Shown: positions 8,996 through 17,639, numbered from the stretch's first letter. The stretch is 64,000 bases of DNA from Collibacillus ludicampi (GCF_023705585.1 NZ_BOQE01000001.1:1564501-1628500), one strand, 5' to 3'. Notes: a model not told the origin generated them from the letters alone. Numbers and translations are program-made.

Positions 8996-9730
8996 TTATA
9001 CTTCAAGAAGAAATGTTTGGCCAGCGGAAGGTGATGGATCAGGAACGAACACTTGTACGCTGCTTTTGCTGAATGGTTTTACTTTTACATCTCCATCATT
9101 TCGGATAATCTGTAACAAGCGGTCATGACCGGGCACTATAAGATCTGCCCATTCGCGTATCACTTGTATACTCGATTGGCTTCGCTTTGCATCCCATGCC
9201 ATGTCAACATGTCCCGTCAGCAACTCTTTCATGTTCTTGATCGTATCAGATACCAACGCCCAACGACTCCCCTCATATTCAAGAAGCAAGGAATAGAGCC
9301 CGGGTGTATGACCGGGAGTGTGTAACCAATGGATCCCTTCTGCTCTTCCCGACGTACCTGATAAAATGCTCAATCTTCCGCAATCTCGCAATGCTGGAAA
9401 CATTTCGAGCGGAACAGCCAAGTCCCGTGCCCCGTTCTTTTCGATGTGCCAGATTTCCTCCTCATGTAAATAGAACGAGGCGTTCGGGAAAAGACCAAAA
9501 TTGACAGCATGATCGAAGTGAAAATGGCTTATGAATACAGCGCCGATATCGGAAGGCTGAACTCCAAACGATTGTAATCTGGAAATCAATGTATAACGCT
9601 CATTAAAGCCAAGCGTATCAAACAAAATCGGTTTTCTGCCCTCCATCCGGATCAACACACAACTGCTCCAACCAAGAAAACCGCGGTCAGATCTTCCGGG
9701 AAATCCTTGAAACAGTACATCAATCTGCAT
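8996..9730 (-). CDS. MBL-fold metallohydrolase
   Basis: 244 residues. The zinc motif H69-x-H71-x-D73-H74 (S-H-F-H-F-D-H-A) is intact. A later histidine (H-T-P-G-H-T-P-G, near residue 138), a D in V-S-D-T and a final H in V-P-G-H-D complete the metallo-beta-lactamase site. The arrangement resembles lactonases and other small-ester hydrolases. It follows glcF by 12 bases in the island operon. A lactonase role is possible but not proven. Confidence 0.82.
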   Translation of the reverse strand: MQIDVLFQGFPGRSDRGFLGWSSCVLIRMEGRKPILFDTLGFNERYTLISRLQSFGVQPSDIGAVFISHFHFDHAVNFGLFPNASFYLHEEEIWHIEKNGARDLAVPLEMFPALRDCGRLSILSGTSGRAEGIHWLHTPGHTPGLYSLLLEYEGSRWALVSDTIKNMKELLTGHVDMAWDAKRSQSSIQVIREWADLIVPGHDRLLQIIRNDGDVKVKPFSKSSVQVFVPDPSPSAGQTFLLEV

Positions 9731-9742
9731 TCTTCTCCCCCC

Positions 9743-11086
9743 TTATATCTCAATCCCGCAAGCTTCCGCCAAGAGTTCAACGAGATGCACGGCTCGAACT
9801 TTGTCTTGCAACCCTTCTCGGATAATGCCCATCTTCATTTGCAATAAGCATCCAGGGTTCGTTGTGATGATGGTCGTAGCACCCGTATTTTTTACTGTCG
9901 ACATCTTGTCATCCAAAATGTCCATGGATTCATTGTAATTTACAATATTGTAAATTCCCGCTGATCCGCAGCACTTATCCGGATTCTCCATCTCGCGAAG
10001 CTCGATACCAGGGATGGATCGAATCAGCTGAAGGGGTTCTTTTGTAACCTTTTGTACGTTGGTCATATGACAAGATCGTTGGTAGGTCACTACTTCCTTC
10101 TTTTGATTGGTTTGCTTTACAATTGGAAGCGGACCGGTCATCGTGAGTACTTGGCTGATATCTCTGGTTTTCTCCACGAACGTACGGGCACGAGGCTCCC
10201 ATTCCGGATCACCGCGAAAGAGATGATCATATTCGATCAACATGGCGCCGCAACCGCCAGCATTGTTTACGATAAAATCGAGAGGCTCGCGGTTTGCTGC
10301 TTGTTCAAACGCCGTAATATTCTGCTTCGCTAACTGTTTCGCCGTTTCGAGATCTCCGGTATGTGCATGCAAAGCGCCGCAACATGTTTCCCCTTCGATC
10401 ATCACAACTTCACAACCTGCTTTTTGCAAGAGTTGCATACTCAAGCGATTGATTTTCTCAAAAATGGCGTCCATGACACAACCGGTGAAAAAAGCGACCC
10501 GATATTTAGGTTTTCCTTGAGCCGGAAAGCGGACAGGGCGTTTCGCCCGTTCAACCGGGCTAGGTAAGGTCGGGAGCAAAGCTTCAAATTCCCCAAGGTG
10601 ATTCGGGAGGAGGCGAAGAAATCCACTGTGTCTGGCAATTTTTTGTAAACCACTTTTCTGATAGAACCATACGAAATTGGCAAGCCGGTTCAGCCGTTTC
10701 TTATTTGGAATCACTGAGTGTAAGAGGATGTTCTTCCATCCCTTCGAGGGAGATGATTCCTCTTCTCTCAGGTGTAAAAGTGATTTTGCAGATTCATAGA
10801 TTTTTCCATATCTCACTCCGGTGGGACAAGCCGTCTCACAGGCACGACAGCCCAGACATTTATCGATCGAATCGGCCAACAAATTGAGATTGGTGAGTTT
10901 CCCTTCTGCTGTCATCTTGACCAGATTGATTCTTCCACGGGGTGAATGGGTCTCCTTCCCCATCGTTTGATAGGTCGGGCAAGCCGGCAGGCAATATCCG
11001 CATTGGACGCAACTGAAAGTTTCATAATAGGCTAAAGTTTTTTTCAAGTCAGTCAATTTGTTCTCTACCGTTTCTGTTTTATTCAT
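9743..11086 (-). CDS. glcF: GlcF-type iron-sulfur subunit of 2-hydroxyacid oxidase
   Basis: 447 residues. Two ferredoxin 4Fe-4S motifs: C26-x2-C29-x2-C32-x3-C36-P and C77-x2-C80-x2-C83-x3-C87-P. Two CCG-type domains follow (G-E-T-C-C-G near 236 and N-P-D-K-C-C-G-S-A-G near 376). This is the electron-transfer partner of GlcD, passing electrons from 2-hydroxyacid oxidation to the quinone pool. The start overlaps the end of the upstream GlcD gene by 8 bases, indicating translational coupling. Confidence 0.92.
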   Translation of the reverse strand: MNKTETVENKLTDLKKTLAYYETFSCVQCGYCLPACPTYQTMGKETHSPRGRINLVKMTAEGKLTNLNLLADSIDKCLGCRACETACPTGVRYGKIYESAKSLLHLREEESSPSKGWKNILLHSVIPNKKRLNRLANFVWFYQKSGLQKIARHSGFLRLLPNHLGEFEALLPTLPSPVERAKRPVRFPAQGKPKYRVAFFTGCVMDAIFEKINRLSMQLLQKAGCEVVMIEGETCCGALHAHTGDLETAKQLAKQNITAFEQAANREPLDFIVNNAGGCGAMLIEYDHLFRGDPEWEPRARTFVEKTRDISQVLTMTGPLPIVKQTNQKKEVVTYQRSCHMTNVQKVTKEPLQLIRSIPGIELREMENPDKCCGSAGIYNIVNYNESMDILDDKMSTVKNTGATTIITTNPGCLLQMKMGIIREGLQDKVRAVHLVELLAEACGIEI

Positions 11087-12497
11087 CAGTCAACACCAAC
11101 TTTTGTCCCGGTTCCGGAAAGATTTTTCCGGGGTTCATAATGTTATTGGGATCCCATGCTTTCTTGATACGTCTCATCATCTCGAGTCCGACTGTACCCA
11201 ATTCCATTTCCATAAACGGTGCTTTCATCGTGCCAATCCCGTGCTCACCGGACAGAGTTCCACCCAATTCAATCGCGGCGGCGAAAATTTCGGAGACAGC
11301 CTGTTCCACCCGCCGCATTTCTTCTTTGTCTCGTTTATCGGCAATAATATTGGGATGGAGGTTGCCGTCACCAGCATGTCCGAAGACCACAAGATCGATG
11401 TTGTACTTTGCACGGATCTCTTTCAGCCTTTTAAACATATCAGGGATTTTGCTGCGCGGGACCGTCGCGTCTTCGGAAATTTTGGTGGGTTTGATCTTGG
11501 CAATCGCGGGAGACACGAGTTTGCGCGCTTTCCACAACTCCTGTCGTTCCTTATCATTTTTTGCCATTCGGATTTCCCTTGCTCCCACCTGTTTGCAGAT
11601 CTCGCGAACAGAAGCGATTTCATCCGCTACGGCATGGGGATGCCCATCCACTTCGATTAACAGTATCGCTTCCGCATCGGTAGGCAGACCGCAAGGTTCA
11701 TAATTTTCCACAGCAGCGATCGAGGCCTGGTCCATCAATTCCAATTTTGACGGCAGAATACCCGAAGACAACACTTTAGAAATCGCCCGTCCGGAATCAA
11801 CCAGATCGTCAAAAATCGCCATGAGTGTTTCAGAGGCCGGTGGTTTCGGAATTAAACGCAGAATCGCCTCGGTGATGATTCCCAAAGTTCCTTCTGAACC
11901 GACAATCAATTTGGTCAGATCATAACCTGTTACATTTTTGACGGTTCTTCCGCCTGTACGAATCACCTCTCCCTCGGGGGTGACCACTTCCAAGCCGATC
12001 ACGTAATCTTTCGTAACCCCATATTTTAATCCGCGAGGTCCTCCCGAATTTTCCGCCAGATTGCCTCCGATGGTGGATACACCGGAGCTGCTGGGATCAG
12101 GGGGATACATCAATCCCTTCTCTTCAGCCGCCTTGTGGATTTGGGATGTAAGGACACCCGGTGAGACGATTGCAACCAAATCTTCCTCATCGATCAGTAG
12201 TTTTTGGTTCATTTTCGACATGTCACACACGATCCCGCCTTGTACGGGAAGCGGACCTCCACTTAAACAGGTGGAATGCCCGCGCGGGGTGATGGGAATC
12301 TTATATTGATTAGCAAACTTAACCAGTTTAACCACTTCATCCGTGGTGACCGGTTGTACGACAACATCAGGCAAATACGTGCCAAACGAAGCATCGAACG
12401 AATAGCTGTAAAGATCGTGTTCTTCCCACAATACCCTTCTTTGGTCGCTGATGATTCTTTTGATTTCGTCCAAGAGTTTCGATTGGAATTGTGTCAT
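11079..12497 (-). CDS. glcD: GlcD-type FAD-linked 2-hydroxyacid oxidase subunit
   Basis: 472 residues. N-terminal FAD-binding PCMH domain with P-R-G-H-S-T-C-L-S-G-G and N-L-A-E-N-S-G-G-P-R-G-L-K-Y-G. C-terminal FAD-oxidase domain with F-G-H-A-G-D-G-N-L-H-P and the catalytic-region G-E-H-G-I-G. This family oxidises glycolate, D-lactate and other D-2-hydroxyacids to 2-oxoacids. ATG with AAGGGG upstream; the LarA-like gene lies 45 bases before. The exact substrate cannot be read from the sequence. Confidence 0.93.
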   Translation of the reverse strand: MTQFQSKLLDEIKRIISDQRRVLWEEHDLYSYSFDASFGTYLPDVVVQPVTTDEVVKLVKFANQYKIPITPRGHSTCLSGGPLPVQGGIVCDMSKMNQKLLIDEEDLVAIVSPGVLTSQIHKAAEEKGLMYPPDPSSSGVSTIGGNLAENSGGPRGLKYGVTKDYVIGLEVVTPEGEVIRTGGRTVKNVTGYDLTKLIVGSEGTLGIITEAILRLIPKPPASETLMAIFDDLVDSGRAISKVLSSGILPSKLELMDQASIAAVENYEPCGLPTDAEAILLIEVDGHPHAVADEIASVREICKQVGAREIRMAKNDKERQELWKARKLVSPAIAKIKPTKISEDATVPRSKIPDMFKRLKEIRAKYNIDLVVFGHAGDGNLHPNIIADKRDKEEMRRVEQAVSEIFAAAIELGGTLSGEHGIGTMKAPFMEMELGTVGLEMMRRIKKAWDPNNIMNPGKIFPEPGQKLVLTDE

Positions 12498-12542
12498 GGA
12501 TATATACCCCTTTTTGAAAAACCATTTCGTTGAGGTTGAATT

Positions 12543-13838
12543 TTACCATTTTATCCTTCCTGTTTGATCGAATTGTAGCGGAAGCGGTCCCTCGATCCGT
12601 TCAATGTTTTCTTTATTTTTCAATTCCCGGTAAATAGGCTCCGATACCCACAATTCATCAAGATGCAATGTATTTTTTATGTAGACGAGTCGAATCGTTT
12701 CCGGATTTTTGAGTTTAAGAGCCTTAATAGCTCCCTCTAACAGTTTTTGTTCTGTCGGAAAGGTCATGGGTATAAACGCCCGGCAGACAAACCCGCTTGT
12801 CAAACAATTCAAGTACGTCGCTTTCTTGTCGATTTGGGCAACGACTGCTTCCGTTGTAAAATCGGCTAACCCGATCCCGGTGGCATTCCCGTGGGACTCT
12901 TTCGATAATCCGAGCACAGCCAGATATTTGATCAAAGGCTGTTTGGGTTCAGGCATCCCTTGAATCCGCAGACGCCCGATAATGTTGGTGTCCATGCCTG
13001 TACCGCTAAAATTCTTCCCCATTTCGCCGACCAGGCAGAGGTCAATCTGCTGCACGGGGAGAGAGGGCATCATCGCTTTGGCTTTTTTCAACAATCCCTT
13101 TTCTTCCTGAAAGATACGATTTGCGGGAATCCCTTGAATAATGGCTGTTTCTTCAAAAGCGTTTTCAACAATGGCGATTCCGCCAAGAATCGGGGCATGT
13201 TTCAAGATCACACCTGCGATCGTCGGGATGGCCTGTGCCAATAGTCCGGCGCCTAAACTGTGAACCATGTCCGCCCCTTTCGCCCTGCCTAAGCCAACAG
13301 CCATCATCTTGAGCAGACCGCTTTCATATTCTCCATGAAAAGAAGTATGTGGTTTCACACGATTGACAACAAGAATTCCGTCCGCTTCATAGGCTTCTTT
13401 CGCAATATAGACAGGCAGACCCGCCAAATCCTCACTGGCAGTCGTTATTTGCCCCTCTATATATGCTTCTTCTGTAGCACCGATTTGGATGACTTGATCG
13501 GAACAAGAAACGGTAGTTCCAATCGCTGTTTCCGTAATGCCCAAACTGTTTAAAACTTCTCGTTGGCCTGAGGCTTCCCCGCGTCCGTGACTCCCCATAG
13601 CCGCCACGAGAAAGGGCGAGTATCCCCGGTCTTTGAGATGCTTGACGATCGTCTGCAGGATTTGCACGATGTTTTTGATTCCTCTTGAACCAGCCGTGAT
13701 CGCAATTCGCGAACCGGGGGAGAGCCTCGTATTCTGCAGACATACATCGACCGCCTTGATGGTCTCGGATTGAATGTCAGATACGGATTGTCCTGAAAAA
13801 TGCTGTTTCAGCTTATAAAGAGATGGCCATTCAGTCAT
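12543..13838 (-). CDS. LarA-like (DUF2088) nickel-pincer-type racemase homologue
   Basis: 431 residues, close to lactate racemase length. Conserved features: A-M-G-S-H84-G, equivalent to the LarA catalytic-histidine region, and V-K-P-H164-T-S-F-H168-x8-K177, resembling the cofactor-binding H/K segment of LarA but with three extra residues between H and K. ATG behind AAGGAG. Just upstream of glcD, so it could interconvert the stereoisomers of the 2-hydroxyacid that GlcDF oxidises. No larB, larC or larE cofactor genes are in this window. Substrate and racemase activity are inferred. Confidence 0.75.
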   Translation of the reverse strand: MTEWPSLYKLKQHFSGQSVSDIQSETIKAVDVCLQNTRLSPGSRIAITAGSRGIKNIVQILQTIVKHLKDRGYSPFLVAAMGSHGRGEASGQREVLNSLGITETAIGTTVSCSDQVIQIGATEEAYIEGQITTASEDLAGLPVYIAKEAYEADGILVVNRVKPHTSFHGEYESGLLKMMAVGLGRAKGADMVHSLGAGLLAQAIPTIAGVILKHAPILGGIAIVENAFEETAIIQGIPANRIFQEEKGLLKKAKAMMPSLPVQQIDLCLVGEMGKNFSGTGMDTNIIGRLRIQGMPEPKQPLIKYLAVLGLSKESHGNATGIGLADFTTEAVVAQIDKKATYLNCLTSGFVCRAFIPMTFPTEQKLLEGAIKALKLKNPETIRLVYIKNTLHLDELWVSEPIYRELKNKENIERIEGPLPLQFDQTGRIKW

Positions 13839-13877
13839 ATATTCAACAACTCCTTGCGGGAGTTTTATCCTTTGAAC

Positions 13878-14576
13878 TTATTTTAAATATCTCAGCTTCA
13901 CATTTTGTAAATGTTGCCACATAGCCTGCTGCGCTTTTTCCGGATCTTGCTCTGCAATCGCATTCAAGATCTCTACATGCTCGGCCAAAACCATTTGGCT
14001 TTTACCCGGAATCTTTAAACTTTCACTTCTGCTTTGATGAACGCCTTGCAGAAATTTGTCAGATAGGAATTTTACCGCTTGTAATAACATGGAGTTTTGG
14101 CTCGCCTTTACGACTGAAATATGAAACGCATAATCCTCTTCTGCTGCCACCTGTTGAGCGGCAACTGCTTGTTCCAAATGATTGTAGGCGGTCTTTATCT
14201 TTTGCAAATCTGCTTCCGAACGCCTTATGGCAGCCAAATAAGCCGCTTGCCCTTCGATCCCCTGTCTTACTTCAAGCAGTTCGACAAGATTGACCCCATG
14301 AGGGTTAAGAATATCATTCATACGAGTGATCAGTTCTTCATTCTCGTCTTCCTTGAGAAAGACACCGATTCCTTGCATAATCCTGACCAACCCAGCGGAA
14401 TCCAATACACTGAATGCTTCTCTTACGGCACTTCGGGAAACAGACAATTTATCCGCTAACTCCCGTTCCGATGGCAATTTGTCGCCGGGTAGCAACTCCC
14501 CGTTCTCAATGGATGCCTTAATCTGTTCGATGATGTATTGATATATGCGTTTCTTTTGAATGGGTGCTAGTTTCAA
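13878..14576 (-). CDS. FadR/LldR-type GntR transcriptional regulator
   Basis: 232 residues starting at TTG behind AAGGATG. N-terminal winged helix with the GntR signature L-P-S-E-R-E-L-A-D-K-L-S-V-S-R-S-A-V-R-E (residues about 34-53). C-terminal all-helical FCD domain (V-R-Q-G-I-E-x2-A-A, metal-ligand histidines in Y-A-F-H and A-E-H). FCD regulators usually sense carboxylates such as lactate or glycolate. First gene of the eight-gene minus-strand island, so it probably autoregulates and controls the whole unit. Confidence 0.92.
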   Translation of the reverse strand: MKLAPIQKKRIYQYIIEQIKASIENGELLPGDKLPSERELADKLSVSRSAVREAFSVLDSAGLVRIMQGIGVFLKEDENEELITRMNDILNPHGVNLVELLEVRQGIEGQAAYLAAIRRSEADLQKIKTAYNHLEQAVAAQQVAAEEDYAFHISVVKASQNSMLLQAVKFLSDKFLQGVHQSRSESLKIPGKSQMVLAEHVEILNAIAEQDPEKAQQAMWQHLQNVKLRYLK

Positions 14577-14741
14577 AATGTATCATCCTTTTAAGAGGTT
14601 ATAAAATTCGGTTTCAGTTGAAGCGCATCCAACGAAGCAAAGAGCGGGTCATATGGAAGACAACCAATGCTCTTGGTACCAGACTATTGCTTCTCGAACT
14701 GCTCGGCTCTCTTTGGCTCCTTATGAACATACTCTTTAAAA

Positions 14742-14801
14742 GGTCTGGTGGCTGGGTGGTCTGGACAGTAACATGTTACAATAAACTTTATCAACAGTCA
14801 A
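14742..14801 (-). promoter_or_regulatory. Promoter and candidate operators of the catabolic island
   Basis: Read on the minus strand: -35 TTGACT (14796-14801), a 17-base spacer, -10 TAACAT (14773-14778). Just downstream, GGTCTGG occurs twice on the plus strand (14742-14748 and 14758-14764, 16 bases apart). A complementary CCAGAC lies near 14677 beside a TTGGTACCAG palindrome. Position and repetition suggest binding sites for the FadR-type regulator. The rest of this 347-base gap holds only the bofA control region. Confidence 0.55.
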
Positions 14802-14868
14802 TATAAACTTTTTAGAATATTTGCCCCCTGTTTATAGTTATGTCGTTTGCAGTAGAAGTTCGAGGAAT

Positions 14869-14897
14869 GGAACATATGGACTTTTCATACATACATA
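14869..14897 (+). promoter_or_regulatory. Possible sigma-E promoter of bofA
   Basis: CATACATA (14890-14897) matches the sigma-E -10 consensus CATACANT well. The upstream GGAACAT/ACATATG is a weak -35 at 12-14 bases. Known sigma-E control of bofA supports it, but the -35 is poor. Confidence 0.4.
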
Positions 14898-14923
14898 ATA
14901 GGACAAGGAGGGGAGTCGGGGAG

Positions 14924-15193
14924 ATGACTGCGTGGCAAGTTGTCAGTTTGATGGTTGGCCTGGTCGTTGTCTTATTGATTATTGCAAAGATTTTACGCGA
15001 TCCGGCGTACGCGATTATGCGCATGATCAAAGGTTTTATCGTCGGTGTGATCGCACTCTTGGCGATCAATTGGATAGGTACGGCGATCCATCTGCATATC
15101 CCGTTAAATCCTGTTACTGCTTTAATTGCAGGGCTGCTGGGCATTCCGGGGATCGCCGCGTTGCTTGTGATTCAGATATGGATTCTCCCATGA
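14924..15193 (+). CDS. bofA: BofA, inhibitor of pro-sigma-K processing
   Basis: 89 residues starting at ATG 14924, with AAGGAGG 12 bases upstream; an ATG 84 bases earlier would add a tail absent from the family. Two or three hydrophobic segments and the family hallmark H-I-P-L-N-P-V-T-A-L-I-A-G-L-L-G-I-P-G-I near the C-terminus. BofA holds SpoIVFB inactive in the outer forespore membrane until the sigma-K checkpoint. It should follow yaaL directly; here the catabolic island separates them. Confidence 0.93.
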   Translation: MTAWQVVSLMVGLVVVLLIIAKILRDPAYAIMRMIKGFIVGVIALLAINWIGTAIHLHIPLNPVTALIAGLLGIPGIAALLVIQIWILP

Positions 15194-15198
15194 TCATG

Positions 15199-15238
15199 AA
15201 AAAACACCAATCCCTTGGGGACGGTGTTTTTCTTTTTT
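15199..15238 (+). terminator. Terminator of bofA
   Basis: AAAACACC (15201-15208) pairs with GGTGTTTT (15223-15230), with an inner TCCC/GGGG stem, then TTCTTTTTT. Confidence 0.85.
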
Positions 15239-15309
15239 GCCGTTTAGTGAGTTTTCGCAGGATCTATGAGGAAACCGTCTTTTGGATAAGCAAAAGGTTA
15301 TGTTACATT

Positions 15310-15348
15310 AAAAGCCGCTCTCTCTGTTCAGGGGGAATCGGCTTTTTC
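15310..15348 (+). terminator. Second terminator-like hairpin before csfB
   Basis: AAAAGCCG (15310-15317) and CGGCTTTT (15339-15346) form an 8-bp stem ending in a T-run. No gene is visible between it and the bofA terminator, so it may end readthrough or a short untranslated transcript. Confidence 0.55.
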
Positions 15349-15377
15349 ACTTCTTTCAGACTTTTTCCATAGTATAC

Positions 15378-15409
15378 GGTATAAAATCTTGCAGATTTGT
15401 CCCATACTG
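15378..15409 (+). promoter_or_regulatory. Possible sigma-F/sigma-G promoter of csfB
   Basis: GGTATA (15378-15383) and CATACTG (15403-15409, consensus CATACTA) are 19 bases apart, slightly long. B. subtilis csfB is forespore-expressed, which fits. Confidence 0.4.
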
Positions 15410-15444
15410 GTTGCTAGAGAGTAGCAAGGAAGGCGGTGGTACTA

Positions 15445-15624
15445 ATGGAAGAGGCGCATACGTGTATAGTATGCAATGAGAGAAAGCAAGAGGGGATCCG
15501 GATCTGGAACCAGTTTATCTGTTTGTCTTGTGAACGTGAGATCGTGCAAACGGACGTCGATGACGATCGATATGCTTATTATATTGAGCGAATGAAAAGG
15601 ATTTGGTTGGAAGCGATCTCATAA
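15445..15624 (+). CDS. csfB: Gin/CsfB anti-sigma factor
   Basis: 59 residues. Start chosen at ATG 15445, which is well spaced from AAGGAAGG; a GTG nine bases earlier sits too close to it. Zinc-binding pairs C-I-V-C and C-L-S-C, about 20 residues apart, and the tail Y-I-E-R-M-K-x-I-W match the Gin family, which inhibits sigma-G (and sigma-E) until forespore engulfment. Located after bofA and before tmk as in B. subtilis. Confidence 0.9.
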   Translation: MEEAHTCIVCNERKQEGIRIWNQFICLSCEREIVQTDVDDDRYAYYIERMKRIWLEAIS

Positions 15625-15667
15625 GAGGGTTCTATCGATGCTTGTTGCAAGATAAAAAAGGTATGAG

Positions 15668-15692
15668 GAGTGTTACGAAACACTCCCCATAT
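15668..15692 (-). terminator. Possible terminator of the malic enzyme gene
   Basis: GGAGTGTT/AACACTCC hairpin just downstream of the malic enzyme stop. On the minus strand a TTTTTT run lies seven bases after the stem, so termination is plausible but not canonical. Confidence 0.5.
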
Positions 15693-15718
15693 ACTTTAAA
15701 GCATGAAAGCCCATACTC

Positions 15719-17167
15719 TTAAAAGTTATTCTTTTCTGCGCTCGAGTCGCCTTTTTTATGCAGTCCGCGGCGAGCAACCCCTGTTTCATAAGCGGCTTGT
15801 TTGACTGCTTTGGCAACGGATTCGGCCACTTTTTTATTGAAAACGGAAGGAATAATGTATGATTCATGCAGTTCATCATCGCTGACGACAGAAGCGATCG
15901 CTTTTGCGGCCGCCAGTTTCATTTCTTCATTGATCGTACGCGCGCGGCATTCGAGAGCACCTTTGAAGACCCCCGGGAATACGAGGACATTGTTGATCTG
16001 GTTCGGATAATCGGAACGACCGGTTGCCATCACCCGTACATACGGTTCTGCCACTTCCGGAGCGATTTCGGGTACAGGGTTTGCCATGGCGAAAACGATC
16101 GGGTCTTTCGCCATCTTTTTCAAATGATCGACGGTAAGAACACCCGGGCCGGACACGCCGATAAATACATCGGCACCCTTGATCGCATCATCGAGAGTAC
16201 CCTGGATGTTCTCGGGATTCGTATTCTCTGCATACCATTGCCAAATCGGGCGCTCATAGGTTTTGGTGCGTGTCAGAATGCCGTCGCGGTCGACACCGAT
16301 GACGTTCTTGCAACCGGCAAGCATAATCATTTTCGTGCATGCCACACCTGCTGCACCGATTCCCACGACGACGACTTTAAGATCTTCGAGACGCTTTCCG
16401 ACCAGTTTGGCCGCATTCATCAGACTCGCTAACAGAACGACGGCGGTGCCGTGTTGGTCATCGTGGAAGACTGGGATATCGAGTTCTTCTTTCAAGCGCT
16501 CTTCGATTTCAAAGCAACGGGGGGAAGAGATGTCTTCCAGATTGATGCCGCCGAATGCGGGGGCAATCGCTTTGACGATGCGTACGATTTCGTCCGGATC
16601 TTTTGTATCTAAACAGATCGGGAATGCATCCACACCGCCGAATTGTTTAAATAACATGGCTTTCCCTTCCATGACAGGCATGGCCGCATGGGGACCGATA
16701 TCCCCGAGGCCGAGCACGGCTGTACCGTCTGAAACTACCGCTACCGTATTGCGTTTGATGGTCAGTTTAAACGCTTTGTACGGGTCTTCATGAATGGCTT
16801 CGCAGACGCGGGCCACGTGGGGAGTATATACGCGGGAGAGCTCGTCCCGGTTTTTGATACGGATCTTGGGAGTGACTTCGATCTTACCCCCGAGATGCAT
16901 GAGGAAAGTACGGTCCGAGACGTTGATGACGCGGATGCCAGGCGTACTGTCGAGTGCTTTCGAGAGGTTACGCCCATGCTCCCGGTCGAGAACCGTCACC
17001 GTGATATCCCTGATTACCGTATCTTTTGCCACGGAAATCACGTCCACGGCGATGATATCTCCTCCAGCTTCACCGATGATGGAAGCAAGTTTTCCGAATG
17101 TTGTGTTTGAATTCTCCAGCTCGAGCCGGAAAATGAGGCTAAGCCCCGAAGAATGTTGAATTGCCAT
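15719..17167 (-). CDS. NAD-dependent malic enzyme with N-terminal ACT domain
   Basis: 482 residues. Residues about 8-82 look like an ACT regulatory domain (L-I-F-R-L-E-L, G-D-I-I-A-V-D-V-I). Then the malic N-domain with V-Y-T-P-H-V-A-R-V and V-A-V-V-S-D-G-T-A-V-L-G-L-G-D-I-G-P, the metal site F-H-D-D-Q-H-G-T-A, and a Rossmann NAD domain (V-G-I-G-A-A-G-V-A). Oxidatively decarboxylates malate to pyruvate. ATG with GGAGGT upstream. Not part of this locus in B. subtilis. The ACT domain suggests small-ligand regulation (inference). Confidence 0.93.
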   Translation of the reverse strand: MAIQHSSGLSLIFRLELENSNTTFGKLASIIGEAGGDIIAVDVISVAKDTVIRDITVTVLDREHGRNLSKALDSTPGIRVINVSDRTFLMHLGGKIEVTPKIRIKNRDELSRVYTPHVARVCEAIHEDPYKAFKLTIKRNTVAVVSDGTAVLGLGDIGPHAAMPVMEGKAMLFKQFGGVDAFPICLDTKDPDEIVRIVKAIAPAFGGINLEDISSPRCFEIEERLKEELDIPVFHDDQHGTAVVLLASLMNAAKLVGKRLEDLKVVVVGIGAAGVACTKMIMLAGCKNVIGVDRDGILTRTKTYERPIWQWYAENTNPENIQGTLDDAIKGADVFIGVSGPGVLTVDHLKKMAKDPIVFAMANPVPEIAPEVAEPYVRVMATGRSDYPNQINNVLVFPGVFKGALECRARTINEEMKLAAAKAIASVVSDDELHESYIIPSVFNKKVAESVAKAVKQAAYETGVARRGLHKKGDSSAEKNNF

Positions 17168-17261
17168 AGTAACCTCCTTAGCTGTATCCCATCAGGTGGG
17201 AACATTTTCTCGTTAGTTCTCATTGTAATACATATTGAATACCGATTCCCATAAAAAAGTT

Positions 17262-17291
17262 TTGAAACTGTCTACAGGGCATGACTATACT
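17262..17291 (+). promoter_or_regulatory. Sigma-A promoter upstream of yaaO
   Basis: TTGAAA (17262-17267) and TATACT (17286-17291), 18 bases apart. The transcript would start near 17298 and run through repeat copy A before reaching yaaO. Confidence 0.6.
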
Positions 17292-17328
17292 TTAGACAAA
17301 GGATTATTTCAATAGGTAGTCACTTATC

Positions 17329-17612
17329 CGCATGGGCGGTATCGTCAGAAGATGAAAAGTGTCTTTGGGTGGGCGTAATGCTTTGCGTGAGACAGCGACT
17401 TTGGAGGTCGTCTCGCTTCCTTTCGGATGTAAAAGGGTATATGCATTGCGCGTAATAGCGACTTTGAAGGTCGTCTCGCAACATATGATTATGATTCCAT
17501 GCGAGACGACCTTCACGGAGCATAAGCGCAATGCATATACCCGCTGAAACGATCTCCACGGAGCACGAACGCAAAGCATACGCCCGCCAAAATACACATT
17601 TTACAAGATAGC
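17329..17612 (+). repeat. Dispersed palindromic repeat, copy A
   Basis: Nested inverted repeats. Inner arms are GGGTATATGCATTGCGC with GAAGGTCGTCTCGC on the left and their complements ending near 17542. Outer arms are GGGCGTAATGCTTTGCG on the left and CGCAAAGCATACGCCC on the right. The left flank (GATGAAAAGTGTCTT) is shared with copy C and, inverted, with copy D. The right flank (complement GCTATCTTG) is shared with copy B. It fills most of the gap between the malic enzyme gene and yaaO and lies in the predicted 5' untranslated region of yaaO. Confidence 0.9.
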
Positions 17613-17639
17613 GAAGAAAAAACGGGGAGGCGTACACGT

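Noticed and set aside
17359-17547. Open reading frames across repeat copies A-D on both strands, with similar translations
   Set aside because: The similarity comes from the repeat DNA itself, several frames are open at once, and no ribosome sites precede them.
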